Below, piece after piece: positions 41,676-52,566 of a DNA stretch of 64,000 nt. This DNA is from an uncultured Clostridia bacterium (lineage in GTDB: Bacteria; Bacillota; Clostridia; Oscillospirales; Ruminococcaceae), in the NCBI GenBank assembly GCA_947624745.1, contig CANQLR010000001.1, positions 95,680 to 159,679 of the forward strand. Direction: 5' to 3'. Made by a program: the position numbers and the translations under genes. Under the pieces are notes generated by a model, which was not told the origin of the DNA, did no database searches, and saw only the letters and a list, made by a program, of their open reading frames with translations. The stretch's first letter is position 1, and each line of letters begins with the position of its first letter.

Positions 41676-41721
41676 TCTCCCCCTCTTCGCCACCCCTCCC
41701 CCAAAAATTTTTCAAACCTTA

Positions 41722-41750
41722 TTTACAAACCCCTCCGGACGTAGTATAAT
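41722..41750 (+). promoter_or_regulatory. Promoter for GH94 gene
   Basis: TTTACA - 17 bp - TATAAT. Confidence 0.65.
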
Positions 41751-41798
41751 ATATCCAAAGCAGCTTGAAGGCTGACAGGCAAGCAAGGAGGAATAACC

Positions 41799-44237
41799 AT
41801 GAAATTCGGCTATTTTGACGACAAGAACAGAGAATATGTCATAACCGGCCCGAAAACGCCCTACCCGTGGATAAATTACCTCGGAACCGACGGCTTTTTC
41901 GGCCTCATCTCCAACACCGCGGGCGGATACTGCTTCTACCGCGACGCGAGGCTCAGAAGGATCACCCGCTACCGCTACAACAACGTCCCCGTCGACATGG
42001 GCGGAAGATACTACTACATCAACGACGGCGGCTCGGTCTGGTGCCCGTCATGGTCGCCGGTCAAGCGCGATCTCGAAAAGTACTCCTGCCGCCACGGCAT
42101 GGGCTATACCGTGATTTCGGGGGAGAACGGCGGTATCGCCGCCGAGGTGACCTACTTCGTCCCGGTCGGCTACGACGGCGAGGTGCATAAGGTATCCCTC
42201 AAAAATACCTCGGGTGAGGAAAAGAGCTTCTCGCTGTTCAGCTTCGTCGAGTGGTGCCTCTGGGATGCCAACGACGACTCCACCAACTTCCAGCGCAACT
42301 TCTCCACCGGCGAGGTCGAGATCGAAGGCTCCACCATCTATCACAAGACCGAATACCGCGAGCGGCGCGACCACTACGCCTTCTTCCATTGCAGCGAGCC
42401 GATCTCCGGCTTCGACACCGACCGCGAGACCTTCATCGGCCTGTATAACGGCTTCGAGAGGCCCGACGCCGTCTTTGAGGACAAGCCCCGGAACTCGGTC
42501 GCCCACGGCTGGTCGCCCATAGCCTCCCACCGGGTGAGCGTTACCCTCAAGCCCGGCGAGAGCAAGGAGCTCGTCTTTATCCTCGGCTACGTCGAAAACC
42601 CCGTCGATCAGAAGTTCAACCCCGACGGCAGTATACGCAAGGAAAAAGCGCACGCCATGATTGAGAGGATGAACACCCCCGAAAAGGCGGACAAGGCCCT
42701 TTCGGAGCTTAAAAAATACTGGGACGGGCTGCTTTCGCGGTTCACCGTCAGCTCGCCCGACGAAAAGGTCGACCGCATGGTCAACATCTGGAACCAGTAC
42801 CAGTGCATGGTCACCTTCAATATGTCCCGCTCGGCGTCCTATTTCGAGAGCGGTATCGGCAGGGGAATGGGCTTCAGAGACTCTAACCAGGACCTTTTGG
42901 GCTTCATGCACCAGATACCCGACCGCGCCCGCGAGCGCCTTATAGATCTTGCCGCCACGCAGATGCCGAACGGCTCCTGCTATCACCAGTACCAGCCGCT
43001 CACCAAAAAGGGCAACGGCGAGATCGGCGGAAACTTCTCGGACGACCCGCTTTGGATGATACTTGCCGTCGCGCAGTACATCAAGGAGACCGGCGACTGG
43101 TCGATACTCAAAGAAAACGTCCCCTACGACAACGACCCCGCGAAGGCGCAGTCGATGCTCCACCACCTCACGATGAGCTGCAAGCGCATCACCGACAACC
43201 TCGGCCCCCACGGCCTGCCGCTCATCATGCGAGCAGACTGGAACGACTGCTTAAACCTCAACTGCTTCTCTACCGCTTCGGGCGAGAGCTTCCAGACCAC
43301 CACCTCCAAGGACGGCAGGGTCGCCGAATCGGTGTTCGTCGCCGCGCTCTTCACCTTTGTCGTGCCGGAATACATAAAGATCTGCCGCCACGAGGGCCTG
43401 GAACGGGAGGCCGACGAGGCCGCCGCCGCGGTCAAAAAGATGGCGGAGACGGTCATGCGCGACGGCTGGGACGGCGAGTGGTTCTTAAGGGCTTACGACG
43501 ACTTCGGAAGAAAGATCGGCTCGAAAGAGTGCGAGGAGGGAAAGATCTTCATCGAGCCGCAGGGCTTTGCGGTGCTTTCCGGCCTCGGGAGCGATTCGGG
43601 AAAGGACTTAAGAGCGCTTGAGAGCGTCAAGAAATATCTCGACTGCGAGAGAGGGCTGGTGCTCCTCAACCCCGCCTACACCAAGTATTACGTCGAATAC
43701 GGCGAGATCTCGACCTATCCGCAGGGCTTCAAGGAAAACGCCGGCGTGTTCTGCCACAACAACGCGTGGATAATCTGCGCCGAGGCGTTCGTCGGGCACG
43801 GCGACCGCGCGTTTGAGTATTACTCGAAGATTGCCCCGGCGTTCTGCGAGGACATCTCGGAGCTCCACAAGACCGAGCCCTACGTCTATGCGCAGATGGT
43901 CGCCGGAAAGGACGCCCCCGCCGGCAAGATGGGCGAGGCGAAAAACTCCTGGCTCACCGGCACCGCGGCGTGGAACTTCGTCGCGATATCGCAGTACATT
44001 TTGGGCATTATCCCTGACTATGACGGCCTTCGGGTCGACCCGTCGATACCCGCCGATTGGGACGGCTTCAAGGTATCAAGAGCCTACCGCGGCGCAAGGT
44101 ACGACATAACCGTCGAAAACCCCGCGCACGTCTGCAAGGGCGTGAAGTCCATCGTCTGCGACGGGGTGAGGATCTCGGGCGGGGTGCTACCCGTCTTTGA
44201 CGGCGGCGTTCACGAGGTCACGGTGACCCTCGGCTGA
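41799..44237 (+). CDS. GH94 phosphorylase, cellobiose phosphorylase-like
   Basis: [93 protein letters not shown]. Confidence 0.95.
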   Translation: MKFGYFDDKNREYVITGPKTPYPWINYLGTDGFFGLISNTAGGYCFYRDARLRRITRYRYNNVPVDMGGRYYYINDGGSVWCPSWSPVKRDLEKYSCRHGMGYTVISGENGGIAAEVTYFVPVGYDGEVHKVSLKNTSGEEKSFSLFSFVEWCLWDANDDSTNFQRNFSTGEVEIEGSTIYHKTEYRERRDHYAFFHCSEPISGFDTDRETFIGLYNGFERPDAVFEDKPRNSVAHGWSPIASHRVSVTLKPGESKELVFILGYVENPVDQKFNPDGSIRKEKAHAMIERMNTPEKADKALSELKKYWDGLLSRFTVSSPDEKVDRMVNIWNQYQCMVTFNMSRSASYFESGIGRGMGFRDSNQDLLGFMHQIPDRARERLIDLAATQMPNGSCYHQYQPLTKKGNGEIGGNFSDDPLWMILAVAQYIKETGDWSILKENVPYDNDPAKAQSMLHHLTMSCKRITDNLGPHGLPLIMRADWNDCLNLNCFSTASGESFQTTTSKDGRVAESVFVAALFTFVVPEYIKICRHEGLEREADEAAAAVKKMAETVMRDGWDGEWFLRAYDDFGRKIGSKECEEGKIFIEPQGFAVLSGLGSDSGKDLRALESVKKYLDCERGLVLLNPAYTKYYVEYGEISTYPQGFKENAGVFCHNNAWIICAEAFVGHGDRAFEYYSKIAPAFCEDISELHKTEPYVYAQMVAGKDAPAGKMGEAKNSWLTGTAAWNFVAISQYILGIIPDYDGLRVDPSIPADWDGFKVSRAYRGARYDITVENPAHVCKGVKSIVCDGVRISGGVLPVFDGGVHEVTVTLG

Positions 44238-44428
44238 GAGTAGGATATATCAATCCCGCCGCGCATTAACTTTATTTCAGCGCGTAATCATGAAAAAACG
44301 CGGTTGAAAATCCGTTGAAAAATCCGCCCCGGGAAATAATTTCGCCCCCCGTACAAGCGTACTTCTTAACATTTTCAACCGCTTTTTCAACCAAAAGCCG
44401 CAATATACCCCCTGTAATTGTTGAAAAT

Positions 44429-44458
44429 ATCCCGCTCGGCAGCTTTGTCGGGCGGGAT
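44429..44458 (-). terminator. Possible terminator hairpin between convergent genes
   Basis: ATCCCGC ... GCGGGAT inverted repeat between 44237 and 44468. Confidence 0.4.
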
Positions 44459-44467
44459 GATAATTTA

Positions 44468-44743
44468 TCAATTTCCTCTCGGGGCTATCCAGTCGCAGGC
44501 CAGATCGAGCGCCTCGAACAGGTTCGGCTTTTCGGCGCTTTTTTTGATCCTGTCCATCGGCGGCACCGTCTCGTCGGTGATCATTCGGTAAAGCCGCACC
44601 TTCGTCGCGCAGTCGGTCCCGCCGACGGTGTTTTTCCCGCTGAGCTGCATATAAACGACCTCGGGGTCGCCCATGCGGCCGAAGTAGATCTCGTTGCCGT
44701 GCCTTACGAGCGGCAGACCCTTGTACTCAAAAAACTTTGCCAT
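44468..44743 (-). CDS. Hypothetical protein (91 aa)
   Basis: ORF with upstream GGAGG, in line with the Gld-type ABC cluster. Confidence 0.7.
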   Translation of the reverse strand: MAKFFEYKGLPLVRHGNEIYFGRMGDPEVVYMQLSGKNTVGGTDCATKVRLYRMITDETVPPMDRIKKSAEKPNLFEALDLACDWIAPRGN

Positions 44744-44758
44744 ATTAACCTCCTTAAA

Positions 44759-46237
44759 TTACCATACCTGCTGGAGCTCGTCGCCGGTCGCGCCCTCTTT
44801 GAACAGCGCGATGTTCTTCAAAAGCACCGTGAGGTAGTTTCTCGGCTGCGAAAAGCTCGTAACTCCGTTAAGCTTTATGATGACGCGGTTCGCGCCGCCG
44901 TCGTAAAACTCCACCGTGTCGCCGGCGCCGTCGGTTCGGCGGATATCCATCACCGCGATGAGCGAGCCTTCCTCCGGCTCGGTGAAGCAAAGGTCGTCGA
45001 TGGGGCACTTGAGAATGAATTTATAGAGCTCCTTGAAGTTGTCGCCCTCAAATTCCTCGCCGTCGACGCTTCCCCAGACCTCCGCAGTCTCGGAATCGCC
45101 GCCCACGTCGAAATGGTGGCTCTCGGCGGGCTCGCCGTAGTATTCAATGTCGATGTGGTCGAGCGTGTAGATGTAGTTCGAGGTCATCATCGACGAGAGA
45201 ATGTCTATCGGCATGAAGCTCACCCACGGGATCTCGGACGTCTCAAAGACGTACACAAGGTCTATCCCGCGGTAGTAGCAGTAGTAGCTCGCGGGGACGG
45301 ACGTTTCGGCGCCGGTCTCGTCGAGTTCAAACTCGCAGACGTTTCCGATGTCGAGGTGATAGTTCTGAAGCTCGGCGTCGATGTTCACGGTGCAAAACGG
45401 GTCGTCAAGGCCGTACTCCTTAAGATCGTCCTCCGAAGGGTGAACGCAGGCAACGTCCACCGCCGTGAGGCCCCATATCCCGTAGATTATCGCGTTCGAG
45501 TTCGTTATATCAAGATATGCGTACACCGGCTCGATCATGACCTGAGCCGATGCCATCGAGACCTCGTCGGTGGCGTAGTTCTTGGTGTCGTCCTCAAACC
45601 TGACGTCATAGTCGAGGTCCTTTCTTGTCACCGTCATCCAGTCTATCGTCGGGGCGGTGTTGTTGTTTGAGAGCTCCTCCGTCACGACAAGGCTTATAAA
45701 GTCGGCCGAGCGGTTATAGAAGTAGCCCGTGCTGCTTAAGGGAGCGGTGTAAACGTCGCGCGAGTCGGCTTTTCTTAAATACCTCGTGCTGCCGTCCGGC
45801 GCGTCGATGCCGAAGTATACGGAATACTCCGTCCCGTCCTTTAAGACAACGTCCGCGCGCGCCTTGGGGTTTTCGTCCGAGAGGCCGTACTTGTCGAGGT
45901 CCTTTGCGTTTTCCTCGACAAGCTCCTTGGCGTTCAGCTCGGCCACGCAGCGCGCCATCGCGCCGAGGGTGGTCGAATTCTGCCGAAATTCCGCGTTATC
46001 CTCTATTGAGAATCCCGAAACGCCGTTTTTCACGGTAAAGCTGCCGTTTTCGTTGGTGACGGTCACGCTCATGACGTCGTCGCGGGTGTATCCCAAAAGC
46101 TGCAAGCCGTCAGAGGTAGTCGCCGTATCCTCCTCGGTCTCTGGCTTCGGCAGGGTGAGCATAAGAACAGCCAAAACTATCGCCATCGAGACGACGAACA
46201 GCCCGATTATAAGGAGGGTCTTTTTTCGCTGCGCCAT
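44759..46237 (-). CDS. DUF4340-like protein
   Basis: N-terminal TM; GYTRDDVMSVTVTNENGSFTVKN...; position downstream of the GldG-like gene. Confidence 0.8.
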   Translation of the reverse strand: MAQRKKTLLIIGLFVVSMAIVLAVLMLTLPKPETEEDTATTSDGLQLLGYTRDDVMSVTVTNENGSFTVKNGVSGFSIEDNAEFRQNSTTLGAMARCVAELNAKELVEENAKDLDKYGLSDENPKARADVVLKDGTEYSVYFGIDAPDGSTRYLRKADSRDVYTAPLSSTGYFYNRSADFISLVVTEELSNNNTAPTIDWMTVTRKDLDYDVRFEDDTKNYATDEVSMASAQVMIEPVYAYLDITNSNAIIYGIWGLTAVDVACVHPSEDDLKEYGLDDPFCTVNIDAELQNYHLDIGNVCEFELDETGAETSVPASYYCYYRGIDLVYVFETSEIPWVSFMPIDILSSMMTSNYIYTLDHIDIEYYGEPAESHHFDVGGDSETAEVWGSVDGEEFEGDNFKELYKFILKCPIDDLCFTEPEEGSLIAVMDIRRTDGAGDTVEFYDGGANRVIIKLNGVTSFSQPRNYLTVLLKNIALFKEGATGDELQQVW

Positions 46238-47796
46238 TATTTATGCCTCCTTCGTATCCAGACCGCCGTGCCGACGATGAGCACCGCCGCGGGTATCGCG
46301 AGCGCGAAGGTAAGGGTCAGCGCCCTTGTCTGCGCGGTGGTTATCTCGAAGGTGTCGGACGCGACCGACTTCGGGGTAATGGTTATCCCGCCCGACTTGC
46401 CGGTTATGTCGTTGAGCATCGAGATGATGAAGTCGCCGTTTGCAAAGCCCGCGTTTCTGATGACCGTGCTGTCTAAAATAAGCTCCGAGCCGAAGACCAC
46501 GACGTTTGTATAGGTCGAAATGTGGTCGTCCTGGTTCACCTTTTTCTGCTTGCCGATGGCGACCGAGTTGAAGCTTCCCCTCTCGGTGCCGCTGACGTCG
46601 AGAGCGTACATATCCCGAAGCTCGGACGACGCGCTCGAAGCGATGACCGGCTCGCAGGAGTTGACCGAGTCGACGTTGTCGAAGCGAAGGCTCAGCGCCC
46701 TTGAATCGGGCACGAAGAAGGAGCGGGAGAGGTTCGTCATGTCGCCGAGATAGTTTTCGGTCACGATGTCCTGAAGGGTATAGGTCGGGGTGTCCTGGCC
46801 TATCCAGCGGGCCGAATCGGTCTCATAGATCATCTTCTGCTCGACGGTTATGCCGTACTTGTAAAGAAGCCCGTCGAGGTTCGGGGTCGCCGGCTGCTGC
46901 GCCGAGGCGATGTAGATAAGGTCCTTTTCGAGCCTTCCGGTCGGGCCCTCGAGCCACTTTTCGATCTTGTTGATCTCCTGCGTGGTGTAATCGACCTTCG
47001 GCGCGGGAATTATCGCAAGATCGACGTCATATGACAGCTCGCCCGACTGGATGTCGACCTCGGTAAGAAGATAGCCGTTCACGTCCAAAAGGTCGGTGAG
47101 GCCGGTGATGTCCGCCTCGTTCGCGCCGGGGTATTTGAGCACCGCGACGGTCACGGGGTTCGCGTCGGTGACGGTCATAATGGCCGAGGTTATAGCCTGC
47201 TCGGCGTTCGAGGTCAGCTTTATCTGCCGCGAGGACTCCCCCGCGACAAGCGCCGTGTGGACGTATTCCGAGCCGTAGCTCTGGGCATAGCTCAAAAGAT
47301 AGGAATAGTCGTCGGGGACGTTCAGAAGATCTGTCAGCGAGACTATCTTCACCCTCGCGTGGGTGCCGTCGTCCGGCTCGACGACGATGTCGCCCTCCTC
47401 AAGGGTCTGGGTGTAGTTGGCGACAAAATCGGGGTTCGAGAGCAGGTCGATATATCTGACCGTGATCAGCGGGTTGTGCTGGGTGTAGTTCTTTAAAAGC
47501 TCGACCGTCTGTGAGGTATAGCTCGAGATCGCGCGGTACTCCTCCTCGGTCGACATAACGGTGATGATGACCGGGGTCTCGACCCCTTCGATATACTCCG
47601 CGGTCTCTTCGCTCACGGTGTATATGCTCCCCGAGGTCAGGTCAAGCCTTATCGGGAAGCGGTCGAAGAGCACCGTTACTATCACGTTTACGAGCACCAC
47701 CGCGGCGATGACGAACACCGTCAGCGCAGTCGCGAACGAGCCGTATTTGAGCCGCCGCTTGTTCATGTGCTCCTTGAAAAATTCCTTGATATTCAT
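46237..47796 (-). CDS. GldG-like ABC auxiliary membrane protein
   Basis: N- and C-terminal TM segments; RLDLTSGSIYTVSEETAEYIEGVETPVIITVM. Confidence 0.88.
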   Translation of the reverse strand: MNIKEFFKEHMNKRRLKYGSFATALTVFVIAAVVLVNVIVTVLFDRFPIRLDLTSGSIYTVSEETAEYIEGVETPVIITVMSTEEEYRAISSYTSQTVELLKNYTQHNPLITVRYIDLLSNPDFVANYTQTLEEGDIVVEPDDGTHARVKIVSLTDLLNVPDDYSYLLSYAQSYGSEYVHTALVAGESSRQIKLTSNAEQAITSAIMTVTDANPVTVAVLKYPGANEADITGLTDLLDVNGYLLTEVDIQSGELSYDVDLAIIPAPKVDYTTQEINKIEKWLEGPTGRLEKDLIYIASAQQPATPNLDGLLYKYGITVEQKMIYETDSARWIGQDTPTYTLQDIVTENYLGDMTNLSRSFFVPDSRALSLRFDNVDSVNSCEPVIASSASSELRDMYALDVSGTERGSFNSVAIGKQKKVNQDDHISTYTNVVVFGSELILDSTVIRNAGFANGDFIISMLNDITGKSGGITITPKSVASDTFEITTAQTRALTLTFALAIPAAVLIVGTAVWIRRRHK

Positions 47797-47808
47797 TCCG
47801 GCGCCTCC

Positions 47809-48513
47809 TTACGACCATCTGCGGCGCTCTAAAACGCGCACAGTCAGAAACAGGAATATCCCCGCCGCGCTCACGAAGAACAGGACGTTCGAGAAGTCGA
47901 ACACGCCGTAGGTGAAGGGGTTGTAGCGCGCCGAGAATGACAGCCCGCCAAGGATATCCGCGATGAACCGAACCGGTATCAGCGCCGAGATCGAGCCGAT
48001 GAGGTACAGCGCCAGCATCGCGGCGAAGCCCCCGATGGCGGCTATGACCTGGTTTTCGGTCAGGCTCGAAACGAGCATTCCGACCGCGATGAAGGACGCG
48101 CCCAGAAGCTCTAATCCGACGACGTTTCCGAGCACCGTCAGCCACGAAACGCTCCCGAAGAAGGACACCACCACCGCGTAGACAAGGGTCATGCAGACGC
48201 CGATCGAGTAGATTATCATCGCGGCGAAGAATTTCCCCATCACGAGCCCCGAAAGGCTCACCGGTGCGGTAAGAAGCAGCTGGTCGGTCTTCTGGCGCTT
48301 TTCCTCCGAAAGCGTTCTCATCGTGAGTATCGGTATCAGCACCAAAAGAATGAAGAACAGCCCGCCGTACATTCCCGACATATCGGTCGAGCCGAACTGC
48401 AAGCTCGACAGCCCGAAGAGAATGCCCGAGGCCGCGAAGAACGCGGTCAGAAAGATATAGCCGATCAGCGAATCGAAGTATGCGCGGGTCTCGCGCTTAA
48501 GTATTGCGTTCAT
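47809..48513 (-). CDS. ABC transporter permease (GldF-like)
   Basis: Six TM segments; RTLSEEKRQKTDQLLLTAPVSLSGLVMGKF. Confidence 0.9.
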   Translation of the reverse strand: MNAILKRETRAYFDSLIGYIFLTAFFAASGILFGLSSLQFGSTDMSGMYGGLFFILLVLIPILTMRTLSEEKRQKTDQLLLTAPVSLSGLVMGKFFAAMIIYSIGVCMTLVYAVVVSFFGSVSWLTVLGNVVGLELLGASFIAVGMLVSSLTENQVIAAIGGFAAMLALYLIGSISALIPVRFIADILGGLSFSARYNPFTYGVFDFSNVLFFVSAAGIFLFLTVRVLERRRWS

Positions 48514-49508
48514 TGTTCAGCCTCCCCGTAATGCTCCTCAAGGTCGTCGGCCTTGTCGGAAAGAAATTCCGTAACGCTCTCGCCCATGGTGAGCTTTAAG
48601 AAGATGTCCTCCAGCGAAAGCTCGCTCGAACGGAGCCCCATTATATACCAGTTTCGCGACATGAGCCTTCGGTTGAGCTCCCTGCGAATATCGGTGCCCT
48701 CGACGGCCTCGATGTTATACTCCCACACGCCGCGCTCGCGCTGCATATCCGCCACCACCGAGACGACCCCCGGTATCGTCTGGACGAGCTTTATGACCTC
48801 GTCCTTCGGGCCGTCTATTCGGGCGATGAGCTTGTGGTCCGCCGTCAGCTCGCGGGAGAGGTTGTCGGCGGTGTCGTCCGCCACGATCTTTCCCTGATTT
48901 ATGACGACGATGCGGTCGCAGACGGCCTGCACTTCCGATAAGATGTGCGAGGAAAGAATTACCGTGTGGTTCTTGCCGAGCTTTTTGATGAGCGTTCTTA
49001 TCTCGATTATCTGCTTCGGATCGAGCCCGACGGTCGGCTCGTCAAGAATCAGTACGTTCGGGTTCCCCACGAGCGCCTGCGCCAGCCCCACGCGCTGCTT
49101 ATAGCCTTTTGAGAGGTTGGCTATCCGCCGCTCGTAGACGTTGTCTATCTTTACGAGGTCGCAGATCTCCTTTAAGTGGGTGTTCCGCGGGAGCTTGCAG
49201 CCCCGGAGCTCGTACACGAAGCAGAGGTACTCCTTTACCGTCATGTCCATGTAAAGCGGCGGAAATTCGGGGAGATACCCTATCTCCTTCTTCGCGGCGA
49301 TGGGGTCCTCTAAAATGTCGTGGCCGTTTATATACGCCTCGCCGGAGGTCGAGCTCAGATACCCCGTGAGGATATTCATCGTCGTCGACTTTCCCGCGCC
49401 GTTCGGCCCCAAAAAGCCGAGTATCTCGCCGTCGTTGGCCTTGAAGCTTATCCCCGCGACGGCGTGCTTGTCGCCATAGGTCTTGACCAGGTTTTTGACT
49501 TCTATCAC
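48510..49508 (-). CDS. ABC transporter ATP-binding protein (GldA-like)
   Basis: GPNGAGKST, LSKGYKQR, VLILDEPTVGLDP. Confidence 0.95.
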   Translation of the reverse strand: MIEVKNLVKTYGDKHAVAGISFKANDGEILGFLGPNGAGKSTTMNILTGYLSSTSGEAYINGHDILEDPIAAKKEIGYLPEFPPLYMDMTVKEYLCFVYELRGCKLPRNTHLKEICDLVKIDNVYERRIANLSKGYKQRVGLAQALVGNPNVLILDEPTVGLDPKQIIEIRTLIKKLGKNHTVILSSHILSEVQAVCDRIVVINQGKIVADDTADNLSRELTADHKLIARIDGPKDEVIKLVQTIPGVVSVVADMQRERGVWEYNIEAVEGTDIRRELNRRLMSRNWYIMGLRSSELSLEDIFLKLTMGESVTEFLSDKADDLEEHYGEAEQ

Positions 49509-49523
49509 CTTAAAAACGCCTCC

Positions 49524-50966
49524 TTAGCCGAGCATTTCAAGGGATCTGCGGATCCTTTTAAGTGTTTCCTCCCGCCCGAGAAGGTCCGCTATTTCGAGCG
49601 CGCCCCCCGGGGTGAACTGCTTGCCGCTTATCGCGACCCTTACCGGCCAGAGAATATAGCCGTTTTTGACCTCCATTTCGGCGATCAGATTAAACAGAGC
49701 GTCATGAAGCGTATCAATATTCCAGTCCGTAATATTTTCAAGCGCCGGCAGAGCCTTTTCAAGAGCGACCTTCGCGGTCTCGGGGCTCGTCTTCATCTTC
49801 TTGTTCGAGTAAAGCTCTAAATCGTACTCGGGCATCTCGTCGAAGAAGTCGACCTGATCGGGTATCTCGGTCAAAACCTCTGTCCTCGGCTGCAAAAGGC
49901 TTGCGATCTTCAGGATATCGAAATCGCCCTTGCAGGTCTTTCTGATATACGGCTCGGCGACCTTAGCGAACTCCTCGGGGCTCATCGCCCTGATATACTC
50001 GCCGTTTATCGCCCGAAGCTTAAGCGGGTCGAATATCGCCGGGGACTTAGACAGCCCCGAGATGTCGAATTCCTGCACCAGCTCGGGGAGGGTGAATATC
50101 TCCCGCTCGCCCTTCGGCGACCAGCCCAAAAGCGCGATGTAATTGACTATGGCGTCGCTTAAATAGCCCTTGTTGATGAGGTCTTCATATGACGCGTCGC
50201 CGTCCCGCTTCGAGAGCTTGTGCTGCTTGTCCCGCATGATATGCTCGACGTGGATATAGACCGGCTCCTCCCAGCCGAACGCGTTATATAAAAGGGTGTA
50301 TTTCGGCGCCGAGGCGAGGTATTCGTTCCCCCGAACGACGTGGGTTATCGCCATGAGGTGGTCGTCGATGACGTTCGCGAAGTTATAGGTCGGAAGCCCG
50401 TCGGTCTTTAAAAGTATCTGGTCGTCGAGGGTAGAGTTGTCGACGGTGATGTCGCCGTATAAAACGTCGTGGAAGGTGGTCGTCCCCTCGAGCGGGATTT
50501 TTTGCCGGATAACGTAGGGCACCCCGGCGTCCAGCTTCGCCTTTATCTCCTCGGGGGAGAGGTTTCGGCAGTGCCTGTCGTACATCGGGTTCACGCCGGC
50601 GGCCTCCTGAACGGCCTTGAGCTCGGTGAGCCTGTCCTTGTCGCAGAAGCAGTAGTATGCCCCGCCCATCTCGACCAGCTTTTTTGCGTATTCCTTATAA
50701 ATTTCCCGGCGCTCGGTCTGGATATACGGGCCGTAGTCTCCGCCGACGTCGGGGCCCTCGTCCCAGTTGAGCCCCACGGCCCGAAGAGAGTTGTAGATGA
50801 CCTCGTTCGCGCCCTCTACATAGCGCTCCTGGTCGGTGTCCTCGATGCGGAGGATAAACTTTCCTCCCGCCTTTTTAGCGACGCAGTAGGTAAAAAGCGC
50901 CGTCCTTAACCCGCCGACGTGCAGATACCCCGTCGGGCTCGGCGCGAACCTTGTTCTTACTTCCAT
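49524..50966 (-). CDS. gltX: Glutamate--tRNA ligase
   Basis: RFAPSPTGYLHVGGLRTALF; KLSKRDGD. Confidence 0.97.
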   Translation of the reverse strand: MEVRTRFAPSPTGYLHVGGLRTALFTYCVAKKAGGKFILRIEDTDQERYVEGANEVIYNSLRAVGLNWDEGPDVGGDYGPYIQTERREIYKEYAKKLVEMGGAYYCFCDKDRLTELKAVQEAAGVNPMYDRHCRNLSPEEIKAKLDAGVPYVIRQKIPLEGTTTFHDVLYGDITVDNSTLDDQILLKTDGLPTYNFANVIDDHLMAITHVVRGNEYLASAPKYTLLYNAFGWEEPVYIHVEHIMRDKQHKLSKRDGDASYEDLINKGYLSDAIVNYIALLGWSPKGEREIFTLPELVQEFDISGLSKSPAIFDPLKLRAINGEYIRAMSPEEFAKVAEPYIRKTCKGDFDILKIASLLQPRTEVLTEIPDQVDFFDEMPEYDLELYSNKKMKTSPETAKVALEKALPALENITDWNIDTLHDALFNLIAEMEVKNGYILWPVRVAISGKQFTPGGALEIADLLGREETLKRIRRSLEMLG

Positions 50967-50969
50967 AAA

Positions 50970-51689
50970 TTAAACCTCCTCGGCGCGAACGCCTTTATTT
51001 TTGTTCTTTATAGCGATCTCGGCAAAGCCTTCGCCGAGAATATCAGTCCCGATAAATCTCCCCTCAAAAAGCCGGCAGACCGCTTCCCTGCCGCCCAGTA
51101 CGAGCGCGTACTCGCCCTCCGGAGGAAGCGCCAAGCCCCGCCCGGGGATAAACCCGCCGCCCGAAAGCTCCCCCTCGATCACATACGGCCGGCCGATGAG
51201 CCGCTCGGCTTCCTCCAAATCCCCCGCTTCGATGAGCCGTCTTATTCTGGTCGTGGACACCGGCTCGCCGCCGTCGCGAAGTATCGGCACTGCCTCAAAC
51301 TCCGCGCCGCGCCGCTTACAGATCGCTTCAAGCTCCTTGATTCCCGCCGAGGCGTTTGCGCCGAAGCGAAAATTCTCGCCACAGATGATCTTGTCCGCCG
51401 AAAGCTCCCCGAAGAGGACGTTTTCCGAAAATTCCTCTGCGGTCATGTCCTTTATCGCCGAAAACCCGACCGATACGACCCTGTCGACCCCGAGGTCAAG
51501 AAGCCGCTCACGCTTCATTCTGTCGCTCATCAAAAGCCCGCGCTCGCCCTTTGTGAAGACCCCGGCGCTGTCGAAGGTGTAGACCAGCTTTTCGCCCTTA
51601 AAGCGCAAAAGCTCTCCGACGGCGGCCATGTGGCCCCTGTGCAGGCCGTCAAACAGCCCCAAAAGCACCGCTCTGCTTATTTCTATCAT
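50970..51689 (-). CDS. ribF: FAD synthetase / RibF-like adenylyltransferase
   Basis: LLGLFDGLHRGHMAAVGELL; overlaps truB. Confidence 0.85.
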   Translation of the reverse strand: MIEISRAVLLGLFDGLHRGHMAAVGELLRFKGEKLVYTFDSAGVFTKGERGLLMSDRMKRERLLDLGVDRVVSVGFSAIKDMTAEEFSENVLFGELSADKIICGENFRFGANASAGIKELEAICKRRGAEFEAVPILRDGGEPVSTTRIRRLIEAGDLEEAERLIGRPYVIEGELSGGGFIPGRGLALPPEGEYALVLGGREAVCRLFEGRFIGTDILGEGFAEIAIKNKNKGVRAEEV

Positions 51690-52566
51690 CTCCGAAAAAA
51701 TTCTTTACCGTCCGAAGCTCGCCGCCCCGCGCCTCTCCGATCCCCAAAAATTCCGAGCCGTAGAGGCGATACCTTATCCCCTCCGAAAGCCCGAGCCGCG
51801 CGGGATCAAGCTTCACCCCGTTTTTATAGAGCCGCTCCTGACGCGGATCCAGCCTCGCCTCCGGCAGCTCCGCAAAAAGCCTGTCCACCGGGATAAAAAG
51901 CCCTTCCGCCCCGCCGTTTTTCGCGGCGGTCTCGATCTCATCAAGGCTATAGCAGTCATTTATCTCAAACCCTTGCGAGTAGGTCCTTACAAGGCTTGTC
52001 ATTATCCCCCCGCAGCCGAGCCGCCCGCCGAGGTCGTGTATCAGCGTCCGTATATACGTTCCCTTCGAGCATAAAATGTCGAGCGTTCCCTCGCCCTTTT
52101 CGGGGTCAAGCTCTAAGAGCTCCGCCGAAAAAATTTCGATCTCGCGGGGGGTTCTTTCGACCTCGACCCCCTGCCGCGCAAGGTCGTAAAGCCTTTTCCC
52201 GCCGACCTTCACCGCCGAAAACATCGGCGGCAGCTGGCTCTGCTTTCCGATAAAGCCCGAAAGCGCCTCCGAAACGGCCTCCCGACCGGGGATATTGCCG
52301 CTCTCGGCAAGGACTTTTCCGGTCACGTCCTGCGTGTCGGTGGTCAGGCCGAGCCGGAACCCCGCGGTGTAGCGCTTTTTTCTGTCGCTCACGAGATCCG
52401 CGGCGGCGGTGGCTTTTCCGACGAACACCGGGAGAACCCCGGTAGCTATCGGGTCGAGAGTACCGGAATGGCCTATCCTTCGGGTCTTAAGTATCCCCCG
52501 AAGCTTCGCGATGACGTCGAACGAGGTGAACCCTGCGGGCTTGTTTACCGGCAGAACGCCGTTCAT
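51649..52566 (-). CDS. truB: tRNA pseudouridine(55) synthase
   Basis: MNGVLPVNKPAGFTSFDVIAKLRGILKTRRIGHSGTLDPIATGVLPV. Confidence 0.97.
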   Translation of the reverse strand: MNGVLPVNKPAGFTSFDVIAKLRGILKTRRIGHSGTLDPIATGVLPVFVGKATAAADLVSDRKKRYTAGFRLGLTTDTQDVTGKVLAESGNIPGREAVSEALSGFIGKQSQLPPMFSAVKVGGKRLYDLARQGVEVERTPREIEIFSAELLELDPEKGEGTLDILCSKGTYIRTLIHDLGGRLGCGGIMTSLVRTYSQGFEINDCYSLDEIETAAKNGGAEGLFIPVDRLFAELPEARLDPRQERLYKNGVKLDPARLGLSEGIRYRLYGSEFLGIGEARGGELRTVKNFFGDDRNKQSGAFGAV

